Made by a program: the position numbers and the translations under genes
Shown: in pieces, positions 8,515-15,555 of the stretch
How the letters are laid out: each line of letters starts with the position of its first letter
How positions within the stretch are numbered: the first letter of the stretch is position 1
Source: Algoriphagus litoralis
GTDB lineage: Bacteria; Bacteroidota; Bacteroidia; Cytophagales; Cyclobacteriaceae
Direction: 5' to 3'
NCBI RefSeq assembly: GCF_003259255.1
Contig: NZ_QGOL01000002.1
Span: forward strand, 620,001-684,000
DNA: 64,000 nt
The notes under the pieces: model-generated
Databases searched by the model: none
Seen by the model: the letters and a program-made list of their open reading frames with translations, nothing else
What the model was told of the DNA's origin: nothing

Positions 8515-9857
8515 CTTGCTGTTTCCATCTGATTGATGATATCCTCGTAGTCCAGCTTATCCCAGTTTTCCGTGATCAGCGGACTTGCCATTACTTTGTT
8601 CATGATCGCTTCCTGAAGTTTCCCTTGGGCATACGCTTCGGCATAACTCATATCAGTAAACGTCACCATGGTATAGAGTGGAATCCATTCTTTTGGATAA
8701 AGTTCGTGTAGTTTGGCTTCGATTTTTTTGCGAAGCAAAAACTTCGGACTGGAAACTGAATCCCGCATTTCGATGAAATTTTCCATTGCCAACTGGCAAA
8801 TCGCATCCGTATCCGGTTTACGGTTTTTCTGGAATTTCTCAAAAACCAAACTCCACGAATTAGTGCCTAATTTCTCAATCAGTCCATTCAAAATGGAACA
8901 ATCCTCAAAACCACAATTCATCCCCTGACCGTAAAAAGGCACCATAGCGTGCGAGGCGTCTCCCAAAAGGATGGAATGTCCCTGAACCCAAGGATAGCAC
9001 TCGATATTGACCAAAGCGGCTGTGGGATTTTTGAAAAACTCAGTTTTCAAATCCGGCATCAGGTGATAGGCATCGTCAAAATAGGCCCGGAAGACTGTTT
9101 CGAGATCTTTTTCATCCTGAATTTTCTCAAAGCATACCTTAGTGCCCTCGAAAGGAAGGAAAAGTGTGCAGGTAAATGACTTGTCTGGATTTGGAAGGGC
9201 GATGAGCATAAACTTCCCTCTAGGCCAGATGTGCAGGGCATTTGGATCCATCGCAAAATCACCCGAAGCCGTTGCCGGAATCGTCAACTCCTTATAGCCA
9301 TGAGAGATGTATTCCTGACGATAATTGAATCGGATTTGCTTTTGCATGGACATTCTCAAGGCCGAATAGGCTCCATCTGCTCCGATGACCACTTTTGGAG
9401 TGAGTTTTTTCTCTCCCTCAGGAGATTCAAAACAAACCTCATTGGTCCTGAAATTCACATCCAAACACTTGTGCTCAAAGTGGATTTCGGCTCCCAATCG
9501 CTCGGCTTCTTCTACAAGCAGCTGATTGAAATTGCCTCTGGAAATGGAGTAAATGGCCTGATCCGCTTTGCCGTAAGGCACGAAAGTAGTTCCTCCATGT
9601 TCGTCATGGATCCGTCTCCCATACATAGGAATAGCAAAAGGCATGACCTTATCCTTTAATCCTACTTGCTCCAGACTTTTCCAACCTCTGTGACTCAAGG
9701 CCATGTTGATGGATCTACCAGCTTCAGAATAGGGGTTTTTGCGCTTGTCTGGGCGCTTGTCGTACATCGCGACTTCAAGCCCCTGACGCTTGAGATATAT
9801 GGCCATTAGGCTGCCAATCAAGCCGGCACCTAGGATGGTAATTTCGTTTTTTTTCAT
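8505..9857 (-). CDS. kmo: Kynurenine 3-monooxygenase
   Basis: A 450-residue FAD- and NADPH-dependent hydroxylase that converts L-kynurenine to 3-hydroxykynurenine. The dinucleotide-binding motif GAGLIGS is at 10-16, the conserved GADG is at 159-162, and LLGDASHAMVPFYGQGMN starts at 297, which binds the FAD ribityl chain in this class. It is the last gene of haaO-kynU-kmo, starting 23 bp after the kynU stop. Together the three enzymes take kynurenine to the quinolinate precursor. The first steps (tryptophan dioxygenase, formamidase) are not in this window. Confidence 0.96.
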   Translation of the reverse strand: MKKNEITILGAGLIGSLMAIYLKRQGLEVAMYDKRPDKRKNPYSEAGRSINMALSHRGWKSLEQVGLKDKVMPFAIPMYGRRIHDEHGGTTFVPYGKADQAIYSISRGNFNQLLVEEAERLGAEIHFEHKCLDVNFRTNEVCFESPEGEKKLTPKVVIGADGAYSALRMSMQKQIRFNYRQEYISHGYKELTIPATASGDFAMDPNALHIWPRGKFMLIALPNPDKSFTCTLFLPFEGTKVCFEKIQDEKDLETVFRAYFDDAYHLMPDLKTEFFKNPTAALVNIECYPWVQGHSILLGDASHAMVPFYGQGMNCGFEDCSILNGLIEKLGTNSWSLVFEKFQKNRKPDTDAICQLAMENFIEMRDSVSSPKFLLRKKIEAKLHELYPKEWIPLYTMVTFTDMSYAEAYAQGKLQEAIMNKVMASPLITENWDKLDYEDIINQMETARAV

Positions 9858-9880
9858 CGGATATGTTTATCCACGCTTCT

Positions 9881-11158
9881 TTAAGCGAATTTATTCAGGG
9901 ATTGTTCCAAAATCTTTGCAAACCGGAATACATCCAAGAAGCTGTTATAGAGCGGAGTAGGTGCGAGACGGATTACGTTTGGATTTCTCCAGTCACCTAC
10001 CACTCCCTGTTTATACCATTCATCGAAGACTTCTTTGCCGCCACGATGAATCAGCAAAGATAACTGACAACCTCTTTCAGCTGGATTTTTTGGGGTAATT
10101 ATTTCCAAAACACCTGATTTACCGCTGATTTCCTGGATCAGAAACTCGAGGAAACCTGTTAGTTTTTCACTTTTTGCACGAAGATTTTCTATCCCTGCTT
10201 CCGCAAAAATATCCAAAGAAGCCTGATGTGCAGCCAATGCCAAAACATTGGAGTTGGCGAGCTGCCAACCATCCGCACCGTACATGGGCACAAAGCCCTT
10301 TTCCATCTTAAATCGCACTCCCTCATCGTGTCCCCACCAACCCGCAAATCGAGGTAAGTCCGGTCGCTCTGCAAAACGCTCATGCACAAAAATCCCGGAG
10401 ACGTTTCCAGGACCCGAATTCAGATATTTGTAGCTGCACCACGTAGCAAAATCCACATCCCAGTCATGGAGTTTGAGGACCACATTGCCTGCTGCATGAG
10501 CCAAATCAAAGCCTGCCAAAGCACCCACTGAATGCGCAGCAGCTGTAATCGACTGGATGTCAAAAACCTGCCCAGTATAGTACTGCAGTCCTGCCATATT
10601 GACCATAGCTAAGGTATCGCCATGACGCTGAATCTCCTTGACGATATCTTCAGTTCGCAAAGTGAATTCTCCTGATCTTGGAGCAAGCTCAATCAAGACC
10701 TCCTTGGGATCCAGTCCATGAAACTTGATCTGAGTCTCGAGCATGTATTGATCCGAAGGGAAAGCTCCTGCCTCCACGATGATTTTATACCGCTGCTGAG
10801 TAGGCTGATAAAAGGAAACCATCAACAGGTGAAGATTCACCGAAAGGTTATTCATTGCTACCACTTCATGCTCTTGGGCACCGACTAGGTGCGCCAATGC
10901 TGACTTTGACTTTTTCCGCACATGGTACCAAGCATCTTCTCCGTGAAAATGCCCATCCACAGCCATATCCGCCCAATTATTGAGTTCTTTTTCGAGGTAA
11001 TCTTTGACCGATTTGGGTTGAATACCCAGTGAATTCCCGCAAAAATAGATCGCTTCCTTCCCATTTACTTTTGGGAAATGAAATCGGGAACGGAAGTGTG
11101 AAAGGGAATCCTTTTGGTCCATTTCGCGGGCAAAAGATTCGGAGAATTGGTAGTTCAT
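9881..11158 (-). CDS. kynU: Kynureninase
   Basis: A 425-residue PLP-dependent hydrolase that cleaves (3-hydroxy)kynurenine to (3-hydroxy)anthranilate and alanine. The PLP lysine is Lys244 in CSYKYLNSGPGN, and the FDLAHAAGN segment (217-225) carries the aspartate that contacts the cofactor ring. Length and domain order are normal. It is the middle gene of the operon, separated from haaO by a 106-bp spacer with heptamer repeats and from kmo by 23 bp. Confidence 0.96.
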   Translation of the reverse strand: MNYQFSESFAREMDQKDSLSHFRSRFHFPKVNGKEAIYFCGNSLGIQPKSVKDYLEKELNNWADMAVDGHFHGEDAWYHVRKKSKSALAHLVGAQEHEVVAMNNLSVNLHLLMVSFYQPTQQRYKIIVEAGAFPSDQYMLETQIKFHGLDPKEVLIELAPRSGEFTLRTEDIVKEIQRHGDTLAMVNMAGLQYYTGQVFDIQSITAAAHSVGALAGFDLAHAAGNVVLKLHDWDVDFATWCSYKYLNSGPGNVSGIFVHERFAERPDLPRFAGWWGHDEGVRFKMEKGFVPMYGADGWQLANSNVLALAAHQASLDIFAEAGIENLRAKSEKLTGFLEFLIQEISGKSGVLEIITPKNPAERGCQLSLLIHRGGKEVFDEWYKQGVVGDWRNPNVIRLAPTPLYNSFLDVFRFAKILEQSLNKFA

Positions 11159-11169
11159 ATTTCTTTCTT

Positions 11170-11264
11170 GTCAACGGACGTCGGACCACAGTCCACCGCC
11201 AGAGATAATAAGGTTTGAAGTCTAGTTTTTCCTGCTGTCGACGGTCGACAGTGGACTGTTGACT
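11170..11264. repeat. Paired heptamer arrays (GTCGACN type) in the haaO-kynU spacer
   Basis: The first array (11170-11197) reads GTCAACG, GACGTCG, GACCACA, GTCCACC. The second (11237-11264) reads GTCGACG, GTCGACA, GTGGACT, GTTGACT. Both have a 7-bp period. The arrays are partly complementary: GTCAAC (11170-11175) to GTTGAC (11258-11263), and CAGTCCAC (11189-11196) to GTGGACTG (11251-11258). A transcript could therefore fold into a long intercistronic hairpin. Confidence 0.6.
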
Positions 11265-11777
11265 TTATTTCTCCATATATGTCCCGCAGCTTTTACATGT
11301 TCTTAGTTCTTCGCTAGACCAAAAGCCCTCCATAATCGGAGGAAGTTGTGTGACGATATCGGTGAGCTCCACATATTCTTCATGCAGCAAATTGCCACAG
11401 TTTTCGCAGTGCCAGATGAAACCGTCCTTTTCTCCCGGTCTGCGGTAGCGTTCCATGACCAGACCAATCGTGTTTGCAGGACGCCGAGGGGAGTGTGGCA
11501 CTTTGGCAGGCAAAAGAAAAATCTCTCCCTCTTTGATTTCAATATCCACTGGCTTTCCGTCCTCGATGATCTTGAGCACGATGTCACCTTCCAATTGGTA
11601 GAAAAACTCCTCTCCTTCGTCGTAATGGAAGTCTTTCCGGCTATTCGGTCCGCCCACTACCATGACAATGAAATCATCATTGCCTTTGAACACCTGCTGA
11701 TTTCCCACCGGAGGCTTGAGCAAATGGCGGTTTTCATCGATCCATTTCTTGAAGTTAAAAGGTTTGGAGACGGACAT
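11265..11777 (-). CDS. haaO: 3-hydroxyanthranilate 3,4-dioxygenase
   Basis: A 170-residue cupin that opens the ring of 3-hydroxyanthranilate to give 2-amino-3-carboxymuconate semialdehyde, which cyclises to quinolinate. The metal ligands fit His51 (FHYDEGEEFF), Glu57 and His95 (PHSPRRP). A C-terminal rubredoxin-like site, CENC (124-127) and CKSC (161-164), is characteristic of bacterial enzymes and binds a second iron. It is first in the operon, with a TAnnTTTG promoter 31 bp upstream and a palindrome further out. The window does not show whether the product goes to NAD or is degraded further. Confidence 0.95.
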   Translation of the reverse strand: MSVSKPFNFKKWIDENRHLLKPPVGNQQVFKGNDDFIVMVVGGPNSRKDFHYDEGEEFFYQLEGDIVLKIIEDGKPVDIEIKEGEIFLLPAKVPHSPRRPANTIGLVMERYRRPGEKDGFIWHCENCGNLLHEEYVELTDIVTQLPPIMEGFWSSEELRTCKSCGTYMEK

Positions 11778-11808
11778 GTTTGATTCGGATTTGAGTGAAG
11801 ATTACCTC

Positions 11809-11816
11809 CAAATATA
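11809..11816 (-). promoter_or_regulatory. Promoter -7 element of the kynurenine operon
   Basis: The minus strand reads TATATTTG, a perfect TAnnTTTG match, ending 31 bp before the haaO ATG (11777). A perfect palindrome is centred 47 bp further upstream. Confidence 0.6.
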
Positions 11817-11850
11817 GGTATTGAATCTAAAACCAGTTGTTAAATAGTTT

Positions 11851-11868
11851 TTTGATCAATTGATCAAA
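11851..11868. promoter_or_regulatory. Perfect 18-bp palindrome, probable operator
   Basis: TTTGATCAATTGATCAAA is its own reverse complement across all 18 bp. It is centred about 47 bp upstream of the haaO -7 element and about 130 bp upstream of the dipeptidase ATG, a position suited to an activator or repressor of the kynurenine operon. The half-sites resemble FNR/CRP boxes, but the spacing (TTGAT-N6-ATCAA) is 2 bp wider than the FNR consensus. Confidence 0.55.
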
Positions 11869-11938
11869 TCAAAGACAAATTCCGAAGGGTTTCCGAAGGC
11901 TTCAGTAATGGATGAAACCTTTGAAGATCCTCAGCCTC

Positions 11939-11966
11939 TCGTAAATCGTAATTCGTAAATCGTACT
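11939..11966. repeat. Heptamer array, unit TCGTAAA (copy 1)
   Basis: Four exact-register units: TCGTAAA, TCGTAAT, TCGTAAA, TCGTACT. The last unit overlaps the promoter element of the following dipeptidase. The same unit recurs at 13730-13757 and, inverted, at 50384-50411. Confidence 0.7.
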
Positions 11967-11970
11967 TTTG
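11963..11970 (+). promoter_or_regulatory. Promoter -7 element for the M19 dipeptidase
   Basis: TACTTTTG fits TAnnTTTG perfectly and ends 21 bp before the ATG at 11992. It begins inside the TCGTAAA heptamer array, so the repeat supplies part of the promoter. Confidence 0.5.
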
Positions 11971-11991
11971 TTTATAAAATTTCCAAACCCT

Positions 11992-12978
11992 ATGAATTTC
12001 CCCATCGCTGATCTTCACTGCGACCTGCTTTCCTTTTTGGCGGCGGTTCCCCGTGCAGATGCATTTTCCAAAGACCAAATTGCTTGTGCTTTTCCATGGC
12101 TGCAAGAAGGCGGGGTCAAAATGCAGGTGATGGCGATCTACACCAATGTGGATGCATCCAGCATGAAAATGGCAGGAAAGCAAGCCAAGATTTTCTATGA
12201 TTTGCTACGCAAAGAAGAAAAAACGGTCAGGAAATTTGATGCTGAATTTCTGAAAAGTGAAACTTCTGATGAGCGAATCGGCATCATTGCCTCGGTTGAA
12301 AATGCGGCTGGTCTCGGCACCGAAAAAGCCACTTGGCCGGAAATCTACAAGCAGTTTGACAGCATGCTCACGACAGTCGGTCAACTCGCCTACATCAGTT
12401 TGACTCACCATACCGAAAACCGCTTTGGTGGAGGGAATTACGTCGAGGGAGTTGGGCTGAAGGAGGATGGAAAGCGACTGCTCGACTACATGGCAGGGAA
12501 GAAGATTCCTATTGACCTTTCGCATACTTCCGATTTGTTGGCAGAAGGAATTCTGAACCACATTGACCGACACAATCTGCCAATTCCGGTAATCGCCAGC
12601 CACTCCAATTTTCGGGTACTTTGGAATCACAAACGAAACCTGACGGATGAATTTGCAAAGGAAATCATCAATCGGGGCGGGATCATTGGAGTGAATTTCT
12701 TGCGTGCTTTTCTGGATCCAGAAGTTCCTGAGCGTCTTTTTGAACATATTCTCCATGGAAGTAAGCTGAGTGAGGATGCGATCTGCTTTGGAGCTGATTT
12801 TTTCTATACCAAGAATTTCCCTGACAAAAGTCGACATCCCTTCTATTTCCCTTTGGCAGAAAATGCCGGAAAATATCCTTCGATTTTAGAATCGATAAGC
12901 CAAAGTCTGAGTGGGTCGCAACTTCGCAAACTGGCCTCCGAAAACGTATTCAACTTCTATCAAAAACTCTGGAGCTAA
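11992..12978 (+). CDS. Membrane-dipeptidase-like metallopeptidase (family M19)
   Basis: 328 residues from the ATG at 11992. The zinc ligands of family M19 can be placed: His9 and Asp11 in DLHCDLL, the bridging Glu in SVENAAG, and the two His in LSHTSD and ASHSNFR. LTHHTENRFGGGN is also typical. M19 enzymes cleave dipeptides, including those with a D-residue. No signal peptide is visible, so this one is probably cytoplasmic. Its stop overlaps the next start (TAATG), so the two proteins are translationally coupled. Confidence 0.9.
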   Translation: MNFPIADLHCDLLSFLAAVPRADAFSKDQIACAFPWLQEGGVKMQVMAIYTNVDASSMKMAGKQAKIFYDLLRKEEKTVRKFDAEFLKSETSDERIGIIASVENAAGLGTEKATWPEIYKQFDSMLTTVGQLAYISLTHHTENRFGGGNYVEGVGLKEDGKRLLDYMAGKKIPIDLSHTSDLLAEGILNHIDRHNLPIPVIASHSNFRVLWNHKRNLTDEFAKEIINRGGIIGVNFLRAFLDPEVPERLFEHILHGSKLSEDAICFGADFFYTKNFPDKSRHPFYFPLAENAGKYPSILESISQSLSGSQLRKLASENVFNFYQKLWS

Positions 12979-13598
12979 TGTCAAGTCATCATTTTGTCAA
13001 GGAACAACAAGAACCAGCGGTGTTTATTCTGAATACCGAGGGACTTGTTTTCGATACCATTTCGCCGCTGTTAGAGTGGGTTCCGACGGTTTTGGTTTGG
13101 CAGGAATGCTTGGACACAGTGCTGAGTTGGGGGATAAAAATTGACGTGATTCTGGCCACAGAAGCCTATCAGAAAGACAATCTTCAGCTACTTGAAGAGC
13201 AATATCCAGTCAAGTTTCTAACCGCATCTACTGAAAACACCCTGGAGGAGGGATTGCAATACCTATTGGCAACCAAGCATCCGGCAGCGCATTTGGTTGG
13301 GGTTTCGCATTTGAAGTGTATGGATTTGGAGGAAAAGTTGAATTTGTTTGACCTGACGATTATGGATGCAGGATGGAAATACTACCCGGTCAAAACCGGC
13401 AAATTCAAAAAGTGGTTTGCTGAATGCACCATCCAGATCCTAGGTCGAGAAGGAATGCCCGTCGAGATCTCCAATGAAAACGGTAAGCTCATGCTTCCTT
13501 TGGTTTATCTTACTCAATTGGAAGTGCCGGAAGGGATTACGGAGATTGTGGGGTCTGGGACTTTTTGGGTTGGAGAGGAAGTGAATTCTGAAAGCTGA
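12978..13598 (+). CDS. Thiamine-pyrophosphokinase-like protein, probably divergent
   Basis: 206 residues beginning at the ATG that overlaps the preceding stop by one base. The layout recalls thiamine pyrophosphokinase: an N-terminal Rossmann-like half, a segment where the metal-binding GDxDS motif should be, a helix after TENTLEEGL that matches the usual T-D-TE-AL stretch, and a beta-rich C-terminal half. The GDxDS motif itself is not present; KIDVILATEAYQKDN stands in its place. The protein may therefore be a non-canonical or inactive relative. I recall similar proteins annotated as thiamine pyrophosphokinase in related genera, but the function is uncertain. Confidence 0.45.
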   Translation: MSSHHFVKEQQEPAVFILNTEGLVFDTISPLLEWVPTVLVWQECLDTVLSWGIKIDVILATEAYQKDNLQLLEEQYPVKFLTASTENTLEEGLQYLLATKHPAAHLVGVSHLKCMDLEEKLNLFDLTIMDAGWKYYPVKTGKFKKWFAECTIQILGREGMPVEISNENGKLMLPLVYLTQLEVPEGITEIVGSGTFWVGEEVNSES

Positions 13599-13729
13599 CC
13601 TGAGAAATCTGAAAATTAGAAAAATTAGTTGCTTCAAATTGAGCGCCTGCCTGTCCGATAGCCAGGAAGTCGAAGTTTTCTTTATTGGAGGTTCGAGATT
13701 TGAAATTGACGAGAAAAGTTCTGAGCACC

Positions 13730-13757
13730 TCGTAAATCGTATTTCGTAAATCAAAAA
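13730..13757. repeat. Heptamer array, unit TCGTAAA (copy 2)
   Basis: TCGTAAA, TCGTATT, TCGTAAA, TCAAAAA in exact 7-bp register. Orientation is the same as copy 1 at 11939, so the dipeptidase/TPK-like pair is bracketed by direct copies. The stretch 13599-13729 before it contains no gene that I can support. Confidence 0.65.
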
Positions 13758-13759
13758 TC

Positions 13760-13783
13760 AAGGAAGGCTTTCACCTTCCTTTT
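13760..13783. terminator. Terminator between TPK-like gene and nitroreductase
   Basis: AAGGAAGG-CTTTCA-CCTTCCTT followed by TT, with a short T-rich tract on the opposite strand as well. It is placed between convergent genes and could serve both. The T run is short. Confidence 0.55.
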
Positions 13784-13810
13784 CCAATAACTTAATAACC
13801 AATAACTCTT

Positions 13811-14413
13811 CTACTCCCTAATCCACCCAACTTTGTCCGCAATCGGCTCGCGCTTTCCGGCAGGCCAAGTGTCAGTGGCTGGTTTGGCGACGTAGAAGAA
13901 GCCCATCAGCATATCTTCTCCTTCCAGTCCGAAATCTTCTCTGGCTTCACCCCAGAAAGTCGGTCCGCCGGTTCCCCAATAGCAGGCCAATCCATGTGCA
14001 CAGGCAGTGAGGTACATATTCTGAACAGCCATAGCTGTGGCGGCGATTTCTTCCATTACGGGAATTCCCGAACCCTCCGTGCGCTTCATCAAGATGGCGA
14101 TCACGTGAGAGGCTTTCAAGGGCTGTTCCTTGAATTTCTGATAAGTCGCTTCGATGAAGTTTGTGCCGTTTTTCTCAGCCCGCATTTTATACATCTCAGC
14201 CTGATAATCCGCGAATTTCTTCAAGCCTGCACCCGTATAGACGATAAATCTCCAGGGCTGAGTCAATTTATGGGTTGGTGCCCAGTTAGCGTTTTCCAGC
14301 ATTTCTTCAATGATGGAATCGTCCACAGGATCATTTTCCTTGAATTGAGCAGGAAACATGGAACGGCGTCCACGGATGATTTTGGTTACTTCTTCAGGGT
14401 TGAAATTTGGCAT
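13811..14413 (-). CDS. Nitroreductase-family FMN oxidoreductase
   Basis: A 200-residue protein with the nitroreductase fold: an N-terminal RRSMFPAQFK segment for FMN phosphate contacts, ENANWAPTHKLTQPWRF (the WAPT motif plus the PWRF strand), and a C-terminal GFFYVAKPA segment. Members reduce nitro compounds, quinones or flavins with NAD(P)H; the physiological substrate is unknown. The gene stands alone, convergent with the TPK-like gene. Confidence 0.88.
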   Translation of the reverse strand: MPNFNPEEVTKIIRGRRSMFPAQFKENDPVDDSIIEEMLENANWAPTHKLTQPWRFIVYTGAGLKKFADYQAEMYKMRAEKNGTNFIEATYQKFKEQPLKASHVIAILMKRTEGSGIPVMEEIAATAMAVQNMYLTACAHGLACYWGTGGPTFWGEAREDFGLEGEDMLMGFFYVAKPATDTWPAGKREPIADKVGWIRE

Positions 14414-14500
14414 CGGGGTGGAGATTGGTTGAAATTAAAACAATTAGAAAAGTAATCGAGATTAGTCCAGAAAAGGTTCCTTTTATCTTGAATAAACAGG

Positions 14501-15049
14501 TTATCCGTAGCATTCGATTACATAGGCAAGTGGGACAACACATTCTTCGGTCCAACCTAATTCAGGATCGCGAAAATAAATATATACTGATTCGGATTTT
14601 GGCTTTCGGATTAAAACAAATGCGTAATTGGATTGAATTATAGGCTCCGCCATATATATAGTTGTGTCATCATCCCTCTTTTTTCGCAGTTTTGTTCTTG
14701 AGCCAAGTTGTTTTTTATCCCAAGATTTGATCGATAATTCAGAACTTAATTCTGGAAGCTTTTCTAAAAGCAAGGGTAATTCTGCGTTCGTGAATTTGTG
14801 CAGAAATAAGTAATCCTCAGATTTGAGATCCAACAATCGTTCGATCCAGGATGGATCACCAATTGACTGGTGATAAAGTTTAAGTTCATCATTCTTGTCT
14901 TGGTGATAGGTTAAGGTTATCAATTCGTATTGTTCCTTGGTTAGCTCATCAGTGGTTGATTGATCTTGTGCCAAGACAGGTAGTGTATTAAAGCCAAAGG
15001 AAAAATACAGGCAGTACCGAGTTAAAAGAGTAAATAAAATTTTTGCCAT
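14501..15049 (-). CDS. Hypothetical secreted protein
   Basis: 182 residues. The N-terminus (about 1-27, ending VLAQD) looks like a signal peptide, so the protein is probably periplasmic or exported. The mature part is charged, with LLDLKSEDYLFLHKF and a strongly basic SRTKLRKKRDDD stretch, then a beta-rich C-terminus. I do not recognise the family. It follows the DUF433 gene at 89 bp in the same direction, with no other obvious partner. Confidence 0.6.
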   Translation of the reverse strand: MAKILFTLLTRYCLYFSFGFNTLPVLAQDQSTTDELTKEQYELITLTYHQDKNDELKLYHQSIGDPSWIERLLDLKSEDYLFLHKFTNAELPLLLEKLPELSSELSIKSWDKKQLGSRTKLRKKRDDDTTIYMAEPIIQSNYAFVLIRKPKSESVYIYFRDPELGWTEECVVPLAYVIECYG

Positions 15050-15138
15050 TACCTCTGTGGGTTTTCCTAATTATGGATTAAAACTAAGTCCAAATTTGAT
15101 AATTCATCTCGAGTCAAAAAGTAAGAGCATAAATTTAA

Positions 15139-15357
15139 CTATGCATATTTCAATTTTTGCTCTCTATCTGCAGCATAGGCTAAACAGGCCTTTATCTGAT
15201 CCAAGTTAAGTTCCGGAAAATCAGCCAAAATATCTTCCATACTCATCCCTGAAGCCATCCATCCCAACACATCGGCTACACTGATCCGTGTTCCTTTGAT
15301 GCAAGGTCTACCAAATCGGATATTTGGGTCAATGCTGATAAAATCCGTATAGTTCAT
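15139..15357 (-). CDS. DUF433-domain protein (antitoxin-like)
   Basis: About 72 residues from the ATG at 15355-15357. The domain is clear: ISIDPNIRFGRPCIKGTRISVADVLGWMASGM, then a DFPELNLDQIKACLAYA helix, a compact homeodomain-like fold. DUF433 proteins usually act as antitoxins for a PIN-like DUF5615 nuclease encoded next to them. No such toxin is present: the downstream gene encodes a secreted protein. A 60-codon gene resembling the tail of a MazE antitoxin ends 10 bp upstream. The pair may be a remnant or an unusual module. Confidence 0.8.
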   Translation of the reverse strand: MNYTDFISIDPNIRFGRPCIKGTRISVADVLGWMASGMSMEDILADFPELNLDQIKACLAYAADREQKLKYA

Positions 15358-15367
15358 AGCATTTAAT

Positions 15368-15550
15368 TTACTTATGTATTTTGGATTGGTCTGAATTATC
15401 ATCCCAAGTCCAATTGTTTTCCGGATCCGTGAGGAATTCCTCATCCTCAAAAACATCAGGAATCAAAAGCTTATCTTCACCGGCTTCATGCATTTTCTTA
15501 AACTGATCTGCCCAGCCTTTCCGTGGTTGATTTTCTTTCTTTTCGTTCAT
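15368..15550 (-). CDS. Small acidic protein resembling the C-terminal tail of MazE/AbrB-type antitoxins
   Basis: 60 residues: a short basic start, PRKGWADQFKKMHEAGEDK, an LLIPDVFEDEEF segment, then an acidic end. The GWxxxFKxM...GED-LLIPDVFDDE pattern is what I would expect in the toxin-binding tail of MazE-type antitoxins, but the N-terminal DNA-binding AbrB domain is absent. The gene starts 5 bp after the S10 peptidase stop and ends 10 bp before the DUF433 start, so it is probably translated from the same message. It could be a truncated antitoxin or a stand-alone toxin inhibitor. Confidence 0.55.
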   Translation of the reverse strand: MNEKKENQPRKGWADQFKKMHEAGEDKLLIPDVFEDEEFLTDPENNWTWDDNSDQSKIHK

Positions 15551-15555
15551 GATCT

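Noticed and set aside
11851..11868. FNR box upstream of haaO
   Set aside because: The half-sites TTGAT/ATCAA are separated by 6 bp rather than the 4 bp of the FNR consensus, so FNR control is not claimed.
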